Below, in pieces: positions 35,542 to 43,775 of a DNA stretch of 64,000 nucleotides (the stretch's first letter is position 1; each line of letters begins with the position of its first letter). Made by a program: the position numbers and the translations under genes. This DNA is from SKVR01 sp046291875 (GTDB lineage Bacteria > Bacteroidota > Bacteroidia > Bacteroidales > UBA7960): positions 7,825-71,824 of the forward strand of contig JBKBSF010000024.1 of assembly GCA_046291875.1 (NCBI GenBank), written 5' to 3'. The notes under the pieces are model-generated. The model was not told the DNA's origin and searched no databases. It saw only the letters and a program-made list of their open reading frames with translations.

Positions 35542-36831
35542 CTAGCGAAGTAAAACTCTCGCCCCTCCCCTGGCTCCCAACCACCATTGTGAATGCCAGT
35601 TGCGGTAGCTTCCCTGGTGGAAAGTCCAGGGTGCTATATTGTAATCCTCGGCGGATTCGCCCTCTTTGATTTTGAAATGCTGATTGTAAAGCACAGCCCC
35701 GGCAAATAGTTGAAGGGAAGAGTTCAGATTTAGGGCGGCCAGCAGCCTGAATTCATAAAGATAGTTTTGTTCAAGTTCAGACCAGCTCCAGTTCTTTACG
35801 AGGTTTGTCTGCTGTACTTCAAACCCCATGGATGCAGTTTCTGAGAGCCATTTTTGAGTGCCTATTCCGTAGCCATATCCCCAAAACTCTGAATTACTTT
35901 GAGGGTGGTATCCCATCGAAAAAATATTGTAAAAACGATCTACTCCTATTCTGAAAGCAGCATTAAGAAACAATGCATCTGAAGCGCCGAGTTCAAATTG
36001 CCTCAGCCCACCTTTTCTTACAATGCTCAAAAAGCCCACAGGTACTCCTTCAATGGTATCGCAAATATTGATAAACCCAATCTGGGTTCCTTTTACCTTT
36101 TGAGCGATATTAAGGAATCCGCTCACCTGTATCCCTTCCAGATTGCCTGATACATTCATAAACCCAGCAATCTGAGGTCCTTTCATATTGCCCGAAACGA
36201 TGTTGGCAAAGCCTGCTCCCATCAGCCCCTGAGCATCGGATCCCACCACATTCATAAAACCGGTGCCTGCAATTCCTTCGAAACCACCTTCTGTAATGTT
36301 CATAAAACCCGAACCCGTAACACCTTTAAAACTTCCACGCGTTATGTTCATAAATCCGGCTCCGCTTACACCGCTGGCAGCATTTGCTGAAACATTTAAA
36401 AATCCAGCCCCCATTACACCTTCATGGCCGCCACGCACAACATTCAGAAAACCCGAGCCCATTAATCCTTTTGCAGGTCCATTGACAATATTCATAAAAC
36501 CGGCTCCTTGTGCACCTCGTAACGGCCCGTTTACAATATTTCCAAACCCGGCAAGTTGCAAACCTTCTACTGTACCATCGGTAAGGTTCATAAACCCTCC
36601 CATTTCCAGTCCCTCAATGCCCCCGGTTATCCCTGCAAAAAGATTAACACTCATATGGTAGCGATGGTGTAATACGCTTGTGCCTTCAGTACCAAGCATC
36701 GGCAACAGGCTCAATTGAAAATTACGGGCTGGTTTGAGCACAGGCTCCTGTGCAAAAAGATTTCCTGACCAAACGATCAGTACCAACAAAAAAGGATACA
36801 GTCTTACGGAAAAAGCGTTCATTCTTCTCAA
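35542..36831 (-). CDS. Surface-type repeat protein (LA_2272-like GF-x-N repeats)
   Basis: 429 residues with a signal peptide (VRLYPFLLVLIVWSGNLFAQ). From about residue 70 to 270 it consists of about 11-12 imperfect units of roughly 20 residues of the form GAGFMNIVxGxxxGhxG, for example GSGFLNVVRGGHEGVMGA. They are expected to stack as a beta-solenoid or to line a barrel. The C-terminal 150 residues (AFRIGVDRFYNIFSMGYHPQ onward) look like amphipathic outer-membrane strands and end RGGARVLLR. It resembles the LA_2272-type surface repeat family. Its role is unknown. The repeats give a strongly patterned reverse strand that is not a gene. Confidence 0.72.
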   Translation of the reverse strand: MRRMNAFSVRLYPFLLVLIVWSGNLFAQEPVLKPARNFQLSLLPMLGTEGTSVLHHRYHMSVNLFAGITGGIEGLEMGGFMNLTDGTVEGLQLAGFGNIVNGPLRGAQGAGFMNIVNGPAKGLMGSGFLNVVRGGHEGVMGAGFLNVSANAASGVSGAGFMNITRGSFKGVTGSGFMNITEGGFEGIAGTGFMNVVGSDAQGLMGAGFANIVSGNMKGPQIAGFMNVSGNLEGIQVSGFLNIAQKVKGTQIGFINICDTIEGVPVGFLSIVRKGGLRQFELGASDALFLNAAFRIGVDRFYNIFSMGYHPQSNSEFWGYGYGIGTQKWLSETASMGFEVQQTNLVKNWSWSELEQNYLYEFRLLAALNLNSSLQLFAGAVLYNQHFKIKEGESAEDYNIAPWTFHQGSYRNWHSQWWLGARGGARVLLR

Positions 36832-37050
36832 AATAAATGTTACGTAAAGTGATTTTTTGCTTAAAGGCCAAAACTTAAGTCGTGGTTAAAAGACTCCAGT
36901 TTTTTTGAATCCAGCAGGATCCTGCCAAAGGCAAGCAACCCTTTCAATAAACATACCATCAATTGCAAAATACGTATTAGCAATTGTTTACAATGCAAAA
37001 AGATGGTTTTTCAGTACGCTTTACACCGCCACGATCATTCTGTTTGTTCG

Positions 37051-37075
37051 AATTCGGACAGAGCTTGTCCGAATT
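37051..37075. other. 10-bp perfect hairpin downstream of the GNAT gene
   Basis: AATTCGGACA (37051-37060) and TGTCCGAATT (37066-37075) are perfect inverted repeats around a 5-base loop, 19 bp past the GNAT stop. There is no run of T on the leftward side, so it is only a possible terminator or processing site for the operon. The rest of the 262-bp gap (36832-37093) shows nothing further. Confidence 0.4.
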
Positions 37076-37093
37076 GCGTCACAACTTCACATA

Positions 37094-37600
37094 TCAAAGA
37101 TACCTTGCATAAATAATCTTATCGTCGCCGGTGTCGTAGAAATCTGAAAGGCGAGCTTCCTGGTTGTAGTTTGATTTAAGATAGAAATTGCGTGTTGGCA
37201 GGTATTTTTCCTGCGATGAGGTCTCGATATACAATTTCCTGCCTCCCAATTCTCTGATACTTTGCTCGATGCTTTGGAGCATTTCCTTTCCGATACCTTT
37301 GCCCTGGTAAGTGTTGCTTACTACGATCCAGTAAAGATCCCATGTGCTTACAGTGCAGGGAGTAGGACCAAAGCATGCAAAAGCACAGAGTTGCTGTTGA
37401 TGCCAGGCCAGCAGAAAATAGTAACCTGAGTCCTGCTGTCCTTTTGCAAGGGCTTCCAGGGCCAGTTCTGCTGCTACTTCCGTTTCGTCTTCCCTGAAAA
37501 AACCTGTAGATCTGCATATCTCCCTGATCTGGTCTTCTATACCTGGTTCCAGCACATGGGTAAATATTGGGTTCATTGAAATAATTTTTAGTTTATTCAT
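37094..37600 (-). CDS. GNAT-family N-acetyltransferase
   Basis: 168 residues with the acetyl-CoA motif NTYQGKGIGKEMLQSIEQSI (the Q-x-x-G-x-G/A loop) and a following helix. The earlier strand is YYFLLAWHQQQLCAFACFGP, and FYLKSNYNQEARLSDFYDTG is near the end. Acceptor unknown. An alternative start at 37576 (MNPIFTHV) is as likely as 37600. It is the last gene in the direction of the ATP-grasp/HDAC operon, 155 bp after it, so membership is probable but not certain. Confidence 0.83.
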   Translation of the reverse strand: MNKLKIISMNPIFTHVLEPGIEDQIREICRSTGFFREDETEVAAELALEALAKGQQDSGYYFLLAWHQQQLCAFACFGPTPCTVSTWDLYWIVVSNTYQGKGIGKEMLQSIEQSIRELGGRKLYIETSSQEKYLPTRNFYLKSNYNQEARLSDFYDTGDDKIIYARYL

Positions 37601-37755
37601 TAACTTGGCTGAGCTCTACCGCAGGTTCGGTATCGGATGAATTTATGCCTGCCTTGCATTTGCGGATGAACCTGCATGAACAGTTTTGACCGCTTGAGCT
37701 TCGGCTCATTCTGTTTTGGAGCCGCAGTGCTCATGCAAGTTTCATTGTTCTTACA

Positions 37756-38802
37756 TCAGTGGATTGAAATAATTGTCCTTTGTTTTTGTTTTTGTTTTTT
37801 ACCCGTCTGCAAAAGGCCCCTTACACCAGTATCCTCCAGAATACTTCGTACCACTTGCTCTGAAGAAAGCCCTGCCTGCTTTGTGGCTGCCACAAAACCG
37901 CTATCGGGTGATATACATGGGTTGGCGTTGATCTCCAGAACGAAAATGTTTCCTTTTCTGTCTACCCTGAAGTCTACCCTTGCATACCCTTTAAGTTCGA
38001 AAATATTCCAGCATTGCAGGGCAATTTCTTTGAGATGATCCAGCAATGGCTGGTCCTGAGGATCAAAGCTAAAACTTCTGCAAGTGTTTTTGTATTCAAA
38101 CGAGTCTTCTTCCCACTTGGCTTTATATCCCAGGATATGGGGTTTATCTTCAGGAAAATTGAAACGCATCTCAGCCAATGGCAACACCATGGGTCCGTTT
38201 TTGCCTCCCAGGATGGAGAGATTGAACTCCCGCCCGTGAATGTACTGCTCTGCAAAGAATGCTGAGGGATTGGCCTCCTGGTGAAACCGCTCAAGCAACT
38301 GATCCCTGGTAAAGAACAGCAAAGGCTTGCTCTCGTCGAGCCCGAAGGAAGCATGTTCCCATATGGATTTCAGAAGAAAAGTCCCGGGCAATTCCTCTGT
38401 CTGCGAGGCACAAAGATCCTGGTATGTATAATACGAGGGGGTTTTTACCCCACCTAAGCGCATCAGCTGCTTCGACAACAATTTGTGTGAACTGGTATAC
38501 ATGGCGTGAGCATTGCATCCGGTATAAGGCACTCCCAGGTGCTCTAAAACGAAAGGTGCAGTATGAACCATACGACCATCGGCAAAAAGTGTCTCTACGA
38601 GGTTTACCACCAAAACGGGCTTTGTTTTCAGCACCAGCTTTTTCAGCACTTGCAGATCGTATGGGAAAGCGAAAACAGTGCTGGTATAGCCAATTTTTGT
38701 GAGGGCATCGGCAAAGAAACCAGCCTGCTGCAGCACGTCGAGTTCATCGGCAGGTGCATCCGCTGCCAAAGGGCTGTGCAGAATTAAAATGTTGTCCGGC
38801 AT
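37756..38802 (-). CDS. ATP-grasp ligase, D-Ala-D-Ala ligase-like (second of pair)
   Basis: 348 residues of ATP-grasp fold related to D-alanine-D-alanine ligases. PYTGCNAHAMYTSSHKLLSK lies near the start of the ATP-grasp part. AEQYIHGREFNLSILGG carries the ATP-side glutamates. The Mg-binding end is YARVDFRVD followed by FVLEINANPCISPDSGF. It should form an amide between a carboxylate (via acyl phosphate) and an amine. The first 19 bp overlap the end of the other ATP-grasp gene. It is too unlike MurE-linked Ddl to assume a wall role, since its N-terminal domain and substrate loops differ. It ends in a basic tail (GKKQKQKQR). Confidence 0.85.
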   Translation of the reverse strand: MPDNILILHSPLAADAPADELDVLQQAGFFADALTKIGYTSTVFAFPYDLQVLKKLVLKTKPVLVVNLVETLFADGRMVHTAPFVLEHLGVPYTGCNAHAMYTSSHKLLSKQLMRLGGVKTPSYYTYQDLCASQTEELPGTFLLKSIWEHASFGLDESKPLLFFTRDQLLERFHQEANPSAFFAEQYIHGREFNLSILGGKNGPMVLPLAEMRFNFPEDKPHILGYKAKWEEDSFEYKNTCRSFSFDPQDQPLLDHLKEIALQCWNIFELKGYARVDFRVDRKGNIFVLEINANPCISPDSGFVAATKQAGLSSEQVVRSILEDTGVRGLLQTGKKQKQKQRTIISIH

Positions 38803-39821
38803 AAGGATGATTTTGAGGGTACAGGAAGTTTTTCGCGGTTGAGAGCAGAGTTCATAATTAATCCAATGAGCTGCTCATAGGAGATCCCTGCAATGCGGGA
38901 AAGAATGGGCAAATCGCTGTGTATCGGATTGAGACCGGCCAGGGGATTTACCTCAATAAAATTGGGAATTCCATCCTGGTCGAGCCGTAAATCAATCCTG
39001 CCCCCATCACGGCAACCCAAAGCCCTCCAGGCATCCAGAGCCACTCTGCTGCAAGCATCATACAGTCTTTTTTCAGGTAAGACATAGTCAACAAAATCTT
39101 CATATTGAGCTTTTACCTGGTAGCAATACACTGCCGATGTGTTTTGTTTCTTAAACAGTACTTCCATCATACCAATAACTTTGGCATGGGAGCCGGTACC
39201 CACAATTCCCACCGTTACTTCACGTCCGGGCAGGAACTCTTCCACCAGCAAGCTTTGCTCAAAGCGCTGCAAACGATCCCATCCCACCCTGATCAGGTCG
39301 CGATGATTGGATACGATAGAATCCGGGCCAATGCCTTTTCCCGTGCCTTCGGCAACGGGTTTTACAAACAATGGATAACGGAGGGAGTGGTTTTCGAGAC
39401 AGTCAAGGCTGTGAGCCACAAAAAACGGAGCAGTGGGAATACCATGATCGCGGATCACGTGTTTGGTCATCCCTTTATGCAGGGTTAAAGACAAAACCAA
39501 AACATCAGAAAAGACATAAGGAATATTAAAAAGATCCAGGATAGCAGGCACTTGAGCCTCCCTGCCAATCCCCCTGAGACCTTCGCAGATATTGAATACC
39601 AAATCCCAGCGGTCGCCCTTCTGCAGTCGGCTGATCAGGCTGTGTGCATTACCGATGAGATCTACGTTGTAGCCCAGACAGCGCAGGGCATCCGATACTC
39701 CCTCTATGGTTTCCAGGGAGTCAAACTCAGCTGCTTCTTCAGACGAAAGCCCCATGGCCAGGTAATCGTCTTTCAAATCGTAGGTAAATCCTATGGTCAG
39801 GTTATTGTGTCGATGGTTCAC
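38784..39821 (-). CDS. ATP-grasp ligase, D-Ala-D-Ala ligase-like (first of pair)
   Basis: 345 residues. IGFTYDLKDDYLAMG opens the domain. FVKPVAEGTGKGIGPDS is the ATP-binding glycine-rich loop, and LVEEFLPGREVTVGIVG gives the nucleotide glutamates. RIDLRLDQDGIPNFIEVNPL followed by LNPIHSDLPIL forms the Mg and substrate site. It is clearly distinct from its neighbour (different loops and lengths), so the pair probably does two successive ligations or forms a heteromer. It begins 53 bp after the GNAT-HDAC gene, and its end overlaps the second ligase by 19 bp. Substrate unknown. Confidence 0.85.
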   Translation of the reverse strand: MNHRHNNLTIGFTYDLKDDYLAMGLSSEEAAEFDSLETIEGVSDALRCLGYNVDLIGNAHSLISRLQKGDRWDLVFNICEGLRGIGREAQVPAILDLFNIPYVFSDVLVLSLTLHKGMTKHVIRDHGIPTAPFFVAHSLDCLENHSLRYPLFVKPVAEGTGKGIGPDSIVSNHRDLIRVGWDRLQRFEQSLLVEEFLPGREVTVGIVGTGSHAKVIGMMEVLFKKQNTSAVYCYQVKAQYEDFVDYVLPEKRLYDACSRVALDAWRALGCRDGGRIDLRLDQDGIPNFIEVNPLAGLNPIHSDLPILSRIAGISYEQLIGLIMNSALNREKLPVPSKSSLCRTTF

Positions 39822-39874
39822 GTATAAAACTAGATTAAGATGTACAATGTTGTTAACTGAAGGTCAATGGATTG

Positions 39875-41680
39875 CTAAGCCCAGTAGCTGTGATGCAATC
39901 CTTTGAAAAAATGTAAAGCATTGGCGCCCAGAGTTCTTGTAAGATATCCTCCTTCCTGTATTACCAGGGTTGGTATCTTAAGACTTCCTATCATTCGCCC
40001 TGTTTTTTCAAAATCTTTCATTCCGAAGGAAAAGGTTCCGGTGGGGTCTCCTTTGGCAGTATCCAATCCCAGGCACACCACCAGCCATGCGGGTTTAAAG
40101 TTTTCTATACTACGCATGGCATCGGCCAGCAGCAGCCGATATTCGGTCGCTGTAAGACCCTCGGGCAATGGAATATTGAGGTTGTAGCCCAAACCTTCTC
40201 CCTCACCCTTTTCATCACGAAAACCGCAGAAATAGGGGTAGGTTTTAGAGGGATGTCCGTGAAGACTTACCGTAAACACATCCTTGCGCTGGTAAAAAAT
40301 CTCCTGTTGGCCATTGCCATGATGATAGTCAATATCCAGAATGGCAACCCTGCCAAGTTTGGAGAGATAGTTGGCTGCAACGGCTGCTGTATTAAGGTAG
40401 CAAAAGCCTCCAAAAACCCTGCTTTCGGCATGGTGTCCGGGGGGTCTTACCAAAGCATAGGCTATACCTCCCCGGCTGGCAATCAGTTTCCCGGCACAGC
40501 TCAAAGCACAGTTTACAGCACCGCTTGCGGCTTTCCAAACATTTTGATGAATAGGAGTAAACGTATCGATGCAGAAATATCCCGATAAAACGCTTACATC
40601 ACTGGGGCGGCGATGCATATTGCGTATGGGGAAAACATAGGGATAAACCGAGTTTCCGTTCGGATAGTTTTGCTCAGCTTTTTTAAGAAAATCAACCATA
40701 TCCTGGCTGTGGACTTCCCGAATAAGGCTTTCGGGAAAGATCTCCACGGGTATTTTCTGGAAAATACCCTGATTATCGAGGCTTTTCAAGATGGAAGGAA
40801 TTCGTACCGGTGCCTCAACATAACCTACTTCTTTTACATGATGTATATCATGCCCCTCATTTACAGTGAGAAAGATGTTCGGCTTTATTTTGTTGGCTTT
40901 GCCATCCTTTGGTATTTGCTGCATGTGTTGCTCTACCGTTGGTCTTTCATCGGAAAAAGCAGAAGCATGACGAGAGTTCCTGGAAGGATTTACATACCTG
41001 AAAGGGCGCAAAAGCACCGGATCATCGGTAATGGAATTTTCAACCATGCTGATATAATGTGCCGGGCAGTAGTCGCCATATTTTCGCAGCAATATGGCTT
41101 TAACGATTCGCCGGGTTCGTGATGCAGACAGCTGCGCAGATGTATCTGCATCATCGAAAACCAGGTAAGGCGGACATGTATCGCCTTCTTTTACCGGTGT
41201 TTCGTACAGAGTGTTTGCTATAGGACGGGCACCGTAGCGTTCGTAAAATTTCAGCCTGCTGGCATTTTGCTTTAGCAGCGATGGATCGGAACACAATGCG
41301 GGGTCATCGGGCAGACATTCCATAAAAATACCACACGAACCCAAAAGGCGGGCTTCTTCACGGCAACGTTCGTACAATGCCCCACCTACACCGGTAGAGA
41401 GTTGATCCTTGCGTGTAGCAATATAATCCAGAAAACAGAAATCCAGATCGGGAGCATGCATCAACAATGCAAATCCTTTTACAGTTCCTTTGAAATTGTC
41501 AGCAACCAGAAGCAGGGTGCGGAACTGGTATTTCAAAGGATTACGCAACTGCTCAGGGATGAGCTGTATCTTTTCTTCAGCAACAGCAGAAAAACGTTGC
41601 CTGAGAATTTCCATAACCTGATCTACCGCATGTTTATTCATGGGGAAGATGTCGTCGGTCACTTTTCTAATGCGAAACAT
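39875..41680 (-). CDS. Bifunctional GNAT acetyltransferase - HDAC/acetylpolyamine amidohydrolase fusion
   Basis: 601 residues. At about 1-165 is a GNAT domain whose acetyl-CoA loop reads QLSTGVGGALY (93-103). At about 270-595 is an arginase-fold deacetylase. Its PPGHHAE holds His416 and His417. LDIDYHHGNG gives Asp449, Asp451 and His453. LGLDTAKGDP gives the metal ligand Asp540, and EGGY gives the transition-state Tyr579. All residues needed for zinc amide hydrolysis are there. A 100-residue linker joins the domains. The pattern is nearer to class II HDAC/acetylpolyamine amidohydrolases than to AcuC. A protein with both acetyl-transfer and deacetylation modules beside two amide ligases is unusual. 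Its start overlaps the preceding small gene by 14 bp. Confidence 0.88.
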   Translation of the reverse strand: MFRIRKVTDDIFPMNKHAVDQVMEILRQRFSAVAEEKIQLIPEQLRNPLKYQFRTLLLVADNFKGTVKGFALLMHAPDLDFCFLDYIATRKDQLSTGVGGALYERCREEARLLGSCGIFMECLPDDPALCSDPSLLKQNASRLKFYERYGARPIANTLYETPVKEGDTCPPYLVFDDADTSAQLSASRTRRIVKAILLRKYGDYCPAHYISMVENSITDDPVLLRPFRYVNPSRNSRHASAFSDERPTVEQHMQQIPKDGKANKIKPNIFLTVNEGHDIHHVKEVGYVEAPVRIPSILKSLDNQGIFQKIPVEIFPESLIREVHSQDMVDFLKKAEQNYPNGNSVYPYVFPIRNMHRRPSDVSVLSGYFCIDTFTPIHQNVWKAASGAVNCALSCAGKLIASRGGIAYALVRPPGHHAESRVFGGFCYLNTAAVAANYLSKLGRVAILDIDYHHGNGQQEIFYQRKDVFTVSLHGHPSKTYPYFCGFRDEKGEGEGLGYNLNIPLPEGLTATEYRLLLADAMRSIENFKPAWLVVCLGLDTAKGDPTGTFSFGMKDFEKTGRMIGSLKIPTLVIQEGGYLTRTLGANALHFFKGLHHSYWA

Positions 41681-41978
41681 GAAATGGTCTGTTGATCCGT
41701 TTCAGGGTTGCCCAACCATAATACAACAGCACGGATCGCTTGCAGACCAAAGTGGCTGATAAGCACCATTGCCGGTAGCTCTGGACATGGGAGTTTACAT
41801 CAGAAAAATAACGTTGAAGGGGAGATCGCGAACACTCGTTGGCAACGGGTTCTGAGGGGTTGTTTCTAACAGGCTTTGACAGAGACAAACCACTGGGAGG
41901 TTCGTCAGGTTCATCGGCCTCAGGAAAATCACTGCCGCTGGCAATGACAACCTTGGGGTGAAGCTCGGAAGCTTTCAT
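41667..41978 (-). CDS. Hypothetical 103-residue protein at the head of the ATP-grasp/HDAC operon
   Basis: Unrecognised. The first half is acidic and Pro/Ser-rich (SDFPEADEPDEPPSGLSLSK). The second is more basic with aromatics (CKRSVLLYYGWATLKRIN). Its stop falls 14 bp inside the next gene, the kind of overlap seen in coupled operons, and A-rich sequence with GGAAAAAAG precedes the ATG. No signal peptide, helix or motif stands out, and the second half does not read like a well-conserved protein, so it may be a chance frame in the leader. If real it could be a substrate peptide or a partner of the fusion enzyme. Confidence 0.4.
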   Translation of the reverse strand: MKASELHPKVVIASGSDFPEADEPDEPPSGLSLSKPVRNNPSEPVANECSRSPLQRYFSDVNSHVQSYRQWCLSATLVCKRSVLLYYGWATLKRINRPFHVSH

Positions 41979-42161
41979 TTTCTTTTTTCCGTTGAAAAAG
42001 GGATTGATGAAACATTTTTTTAAAGGCCAAAGTCTCGAAAGTATTGAATATACTGGGTATTTGCAGCGTTATTCAAAGCCAGAAACTCACTGCAATAGTA
42101 ATGCAATTTTAAACACAAAACACATGGAGATGTAATTTTTTTCAAGCCGTCGCAGGATATG

Positions 42162-42191
42162 CAAACCTATGATTAACAGTCTTTTATGCAA
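42162..42191 (-). promoter_or_regulatory. Promoter of the ATP-grasp/HDAC operon
   Basis: On the minus strand TTG (42191-42189), 19 bases, then TAGGTTTG (42169-42162): a near-ideal Bacteroidota promoter. The leader to the first possible ATG (41978) is about 175 nt, and to the fusion enzyme about 475 nt. Confidence 0.6.
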
Positions 42192-42224
42192 TACCACAAA
42201 GGTTTGCCCAATGAATTGTAGCAT

Positions 42225-42240
42225 TGGTTGATATCAACCA
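42225..42240. promoter_or_regulatory. 16-bp perfect palindrome upstream of the operon promoter
   Basis: TGGTTGATATCAACCA is its own reverse complement. It lies 34 bp upstream of the -33 element, around -70 to -85 from the expected transcript start, where an activator site would sit. There is no T-run, so it does not look like a terminator for the symporter gene that ends at 42268. Confidence 0.5.
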
Positions 42241-42267
42241 GCGGTTTTTAACTTTTGCAATGGGCGT

Positions 42268-43716
42268 TTACTCGTTTCGTTTCAGTGCCAGTAATCCCAT
42301 AAAAATAATGAACCCATTAACGATAAGTATCTCGAAACCAAATTTATAACCCCACAACAATTGTTCAGAATTAACACTCAGGAGGTAGCTCAGCAAGGGT
42401 GAGGCAATACAAACAAGAGGCACCCACTTATCATGCACTTTAAAGCGGGTATACAACCCGAAGGCATACAAACCAAGCAAAGGCCCGTAAGTATAACCCG
42501 CTATGGTAAACAGCTTACTGATCAGCGCAGTATCGTTGATAGCCCGGTATCCTATAATGATCATCAATACAAGAATGGCAAAACTGATGTGCACACGGTA
42601 CCGGGTTTTACGGATCTGCTCTTCCGTAATGCCGGGTTTACGCTTCAAGCCCAGGAAATCGATACAGAAGGTAGTAGTGAGTGCCGTAAGAGTACCATCG
42701 GCGCTGGAGTATGCAGCCGACACCAGTCCGAAAAAGAAGGTAAGTCCTGCCGCTACACTCAGGTATTGCAGAGCCAGGGTAGGAAACAGATCGTCGGTGG
42801 TTTGAGCCGGCATGATACCATGCTCTCCGGCGTAAAGCCACAATACTGCACCCAGGAACAGGAACATCAGGTTTACAGGGATAAGGATAAACCCAAAAGT
42901 AAACATGTTCTTCTGTGCGTCGCGAAGATTGCGACAACTGAGATTTTTCTGCATCATATCCTGATCCAGACCCGTCATAACAATCGTGATGAACATCCCT
43001 GCAAAAAACTGTTTCAGAAAGAACCGCGGGTCGGTAGGATCTGTGATCATCATCCGGGTATACCCTTTCTCTGAGGCTTGCCCCCATAGTTCTCCCAGGC
43101 TCATGCCCAGCGAATTGGCCACAATAATTATAGTAATTACTACAGCCGAGATCATAAAGGTGGTTTGCAGAGTATCAGTCCATACAATGGTTTTAATACC
43201 CCCCTGGAAGGTATACAGCAGAATGAGTACCATAAACAAGCCCACCGTAACCCCGAATGGAACACCCCAATGGTCAAAAACAAACAACTGCAGCACATTT
43301 ACCACCAGAAACATACGGAACGACGCACCTATAAGCCGTGAAAGAATAAAATAGAACGATCCGGTTTTGTAGGATGACATACCAAACCGTTTTTCCAGGT
43401 AGGTATAAATGGAAGTAAGGTTTAGCTTATAATACAGGGGGAGCAATATAAGAGCAATAACAAAATAGCCTGCCAGGTAACCAAATACCAGTACCATGTA
43501 AGAAAAACTTTCGGCATGTACCAGGCCGGGTACCGACATAAAAGTAACACCCGAGAGTGAAGCACCAATCATACCATAGGCCACCACATACCACGGCGAA
43601 TTCCGGTTGCCAAGAAAGTACGTCTCATTGTTGGCCTTGCGAAGGGTTAGGCGCGAAATGGAGAAAATAAGCAAGGTATAAACCAGGAAACAGATCAGAA
43701 TGAGGGATGACGACAT
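42268..43716 (-). CDS. Sodium:solute symporter (SSS family)
   Basis: 482 residues with about 13 predicted helices. Family blocks include GMIGASLSGVTFMSVPG (sodium site region on helix 1), YTFQGGIKTIVWTDTLQT in the middle and FGLVSAAYSSADGTLTALTT (the second sodium-site helix). It imports a small solute with sodium. It lies 59 bp after the DUF4249 gene in the same direction and has a TATTTTTG box in the gap, so it may be read from both its own promoter and the upstream receptor operon. The substrate cannot be told from sequence. Confidence 0.88.
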   Translation of the reverse strand: MSSSLILICFLVYTLLIFSISRLTLRKANNETYFLGNRNSPWYVVAYGMIGASLSGVTFMSVPGLVHAESFSYMVLVFGYLAGYFVIALILLPLYYKLNLTSIYTYLEKRFGMSSYKTGSFYFILSRLIGASFRMFLVVNVLQLFVFDHWGVPFGVTVGLFMVLILLYTFQGGIKTIVWTDTLQTTFMISAVVITIIIVANSLGMSLGELWGQASEKGYTRMMITDPTDPRFFLKQFFAGMFITIVMTGLDQDMMQKNLSCRNLRDAQKNMFTFGFILIPVNLMFLFLGAVLWLYAGEHGIMPAQTTDDLFPTLALQYLSVAAGLTFFFGLVSAAYSSADGTLTALTTTFCIDFLGLKRKPGITEEQIRKTRYRVHISFAILVLMIIIGYRAINDTALISKLFTIAGYTYGPLLGLYAFGLYTRFKVHDKWVPLVCIASPLLSYLLSVNSEQLLWGYKFGFEILIVNGFIIFMGLLALKRNE

Positions 43717-43765
43717 GGGTTTCAGTTTTCAGACTTCAGGGAAAATCAATTAAATTTCAAAAGGG

Positions 43766-43773
43766 CAAAAATA
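43766..43773 (-). promoter_or_regulatory. -7 box (TATTTTTG) for the SSS symporter
   Basis: Minus-strand TATTTTTG 49 bases before the ATG at 43716. A TTG stands 22 bases upstream (43798-43796), a long but tolerated spacing. Confidence 0.4.
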
Positions 43774-43775
43774 AT

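Noticed and set aside
36263..36661. Pro-rich open frame on the plus strand across the repeat gene
   Set aside because: It is the antisense reading of the GF-x-N repeats; its own repeat pattern follows directly from them, and no start signal is seen.
37676..38038. 120-residue plus-strand frame opposite the second ATP-grasp gene
   Set aside because: Antisense to a well-supported ligase C-terminus, with no recognisable domain.
42225..42240. Palindrome as a terminator of the symporter gene
   Set aside because: It lacks a U-run on either strand and has only an 8-bp half site without loop; a protein-binding site fits better.
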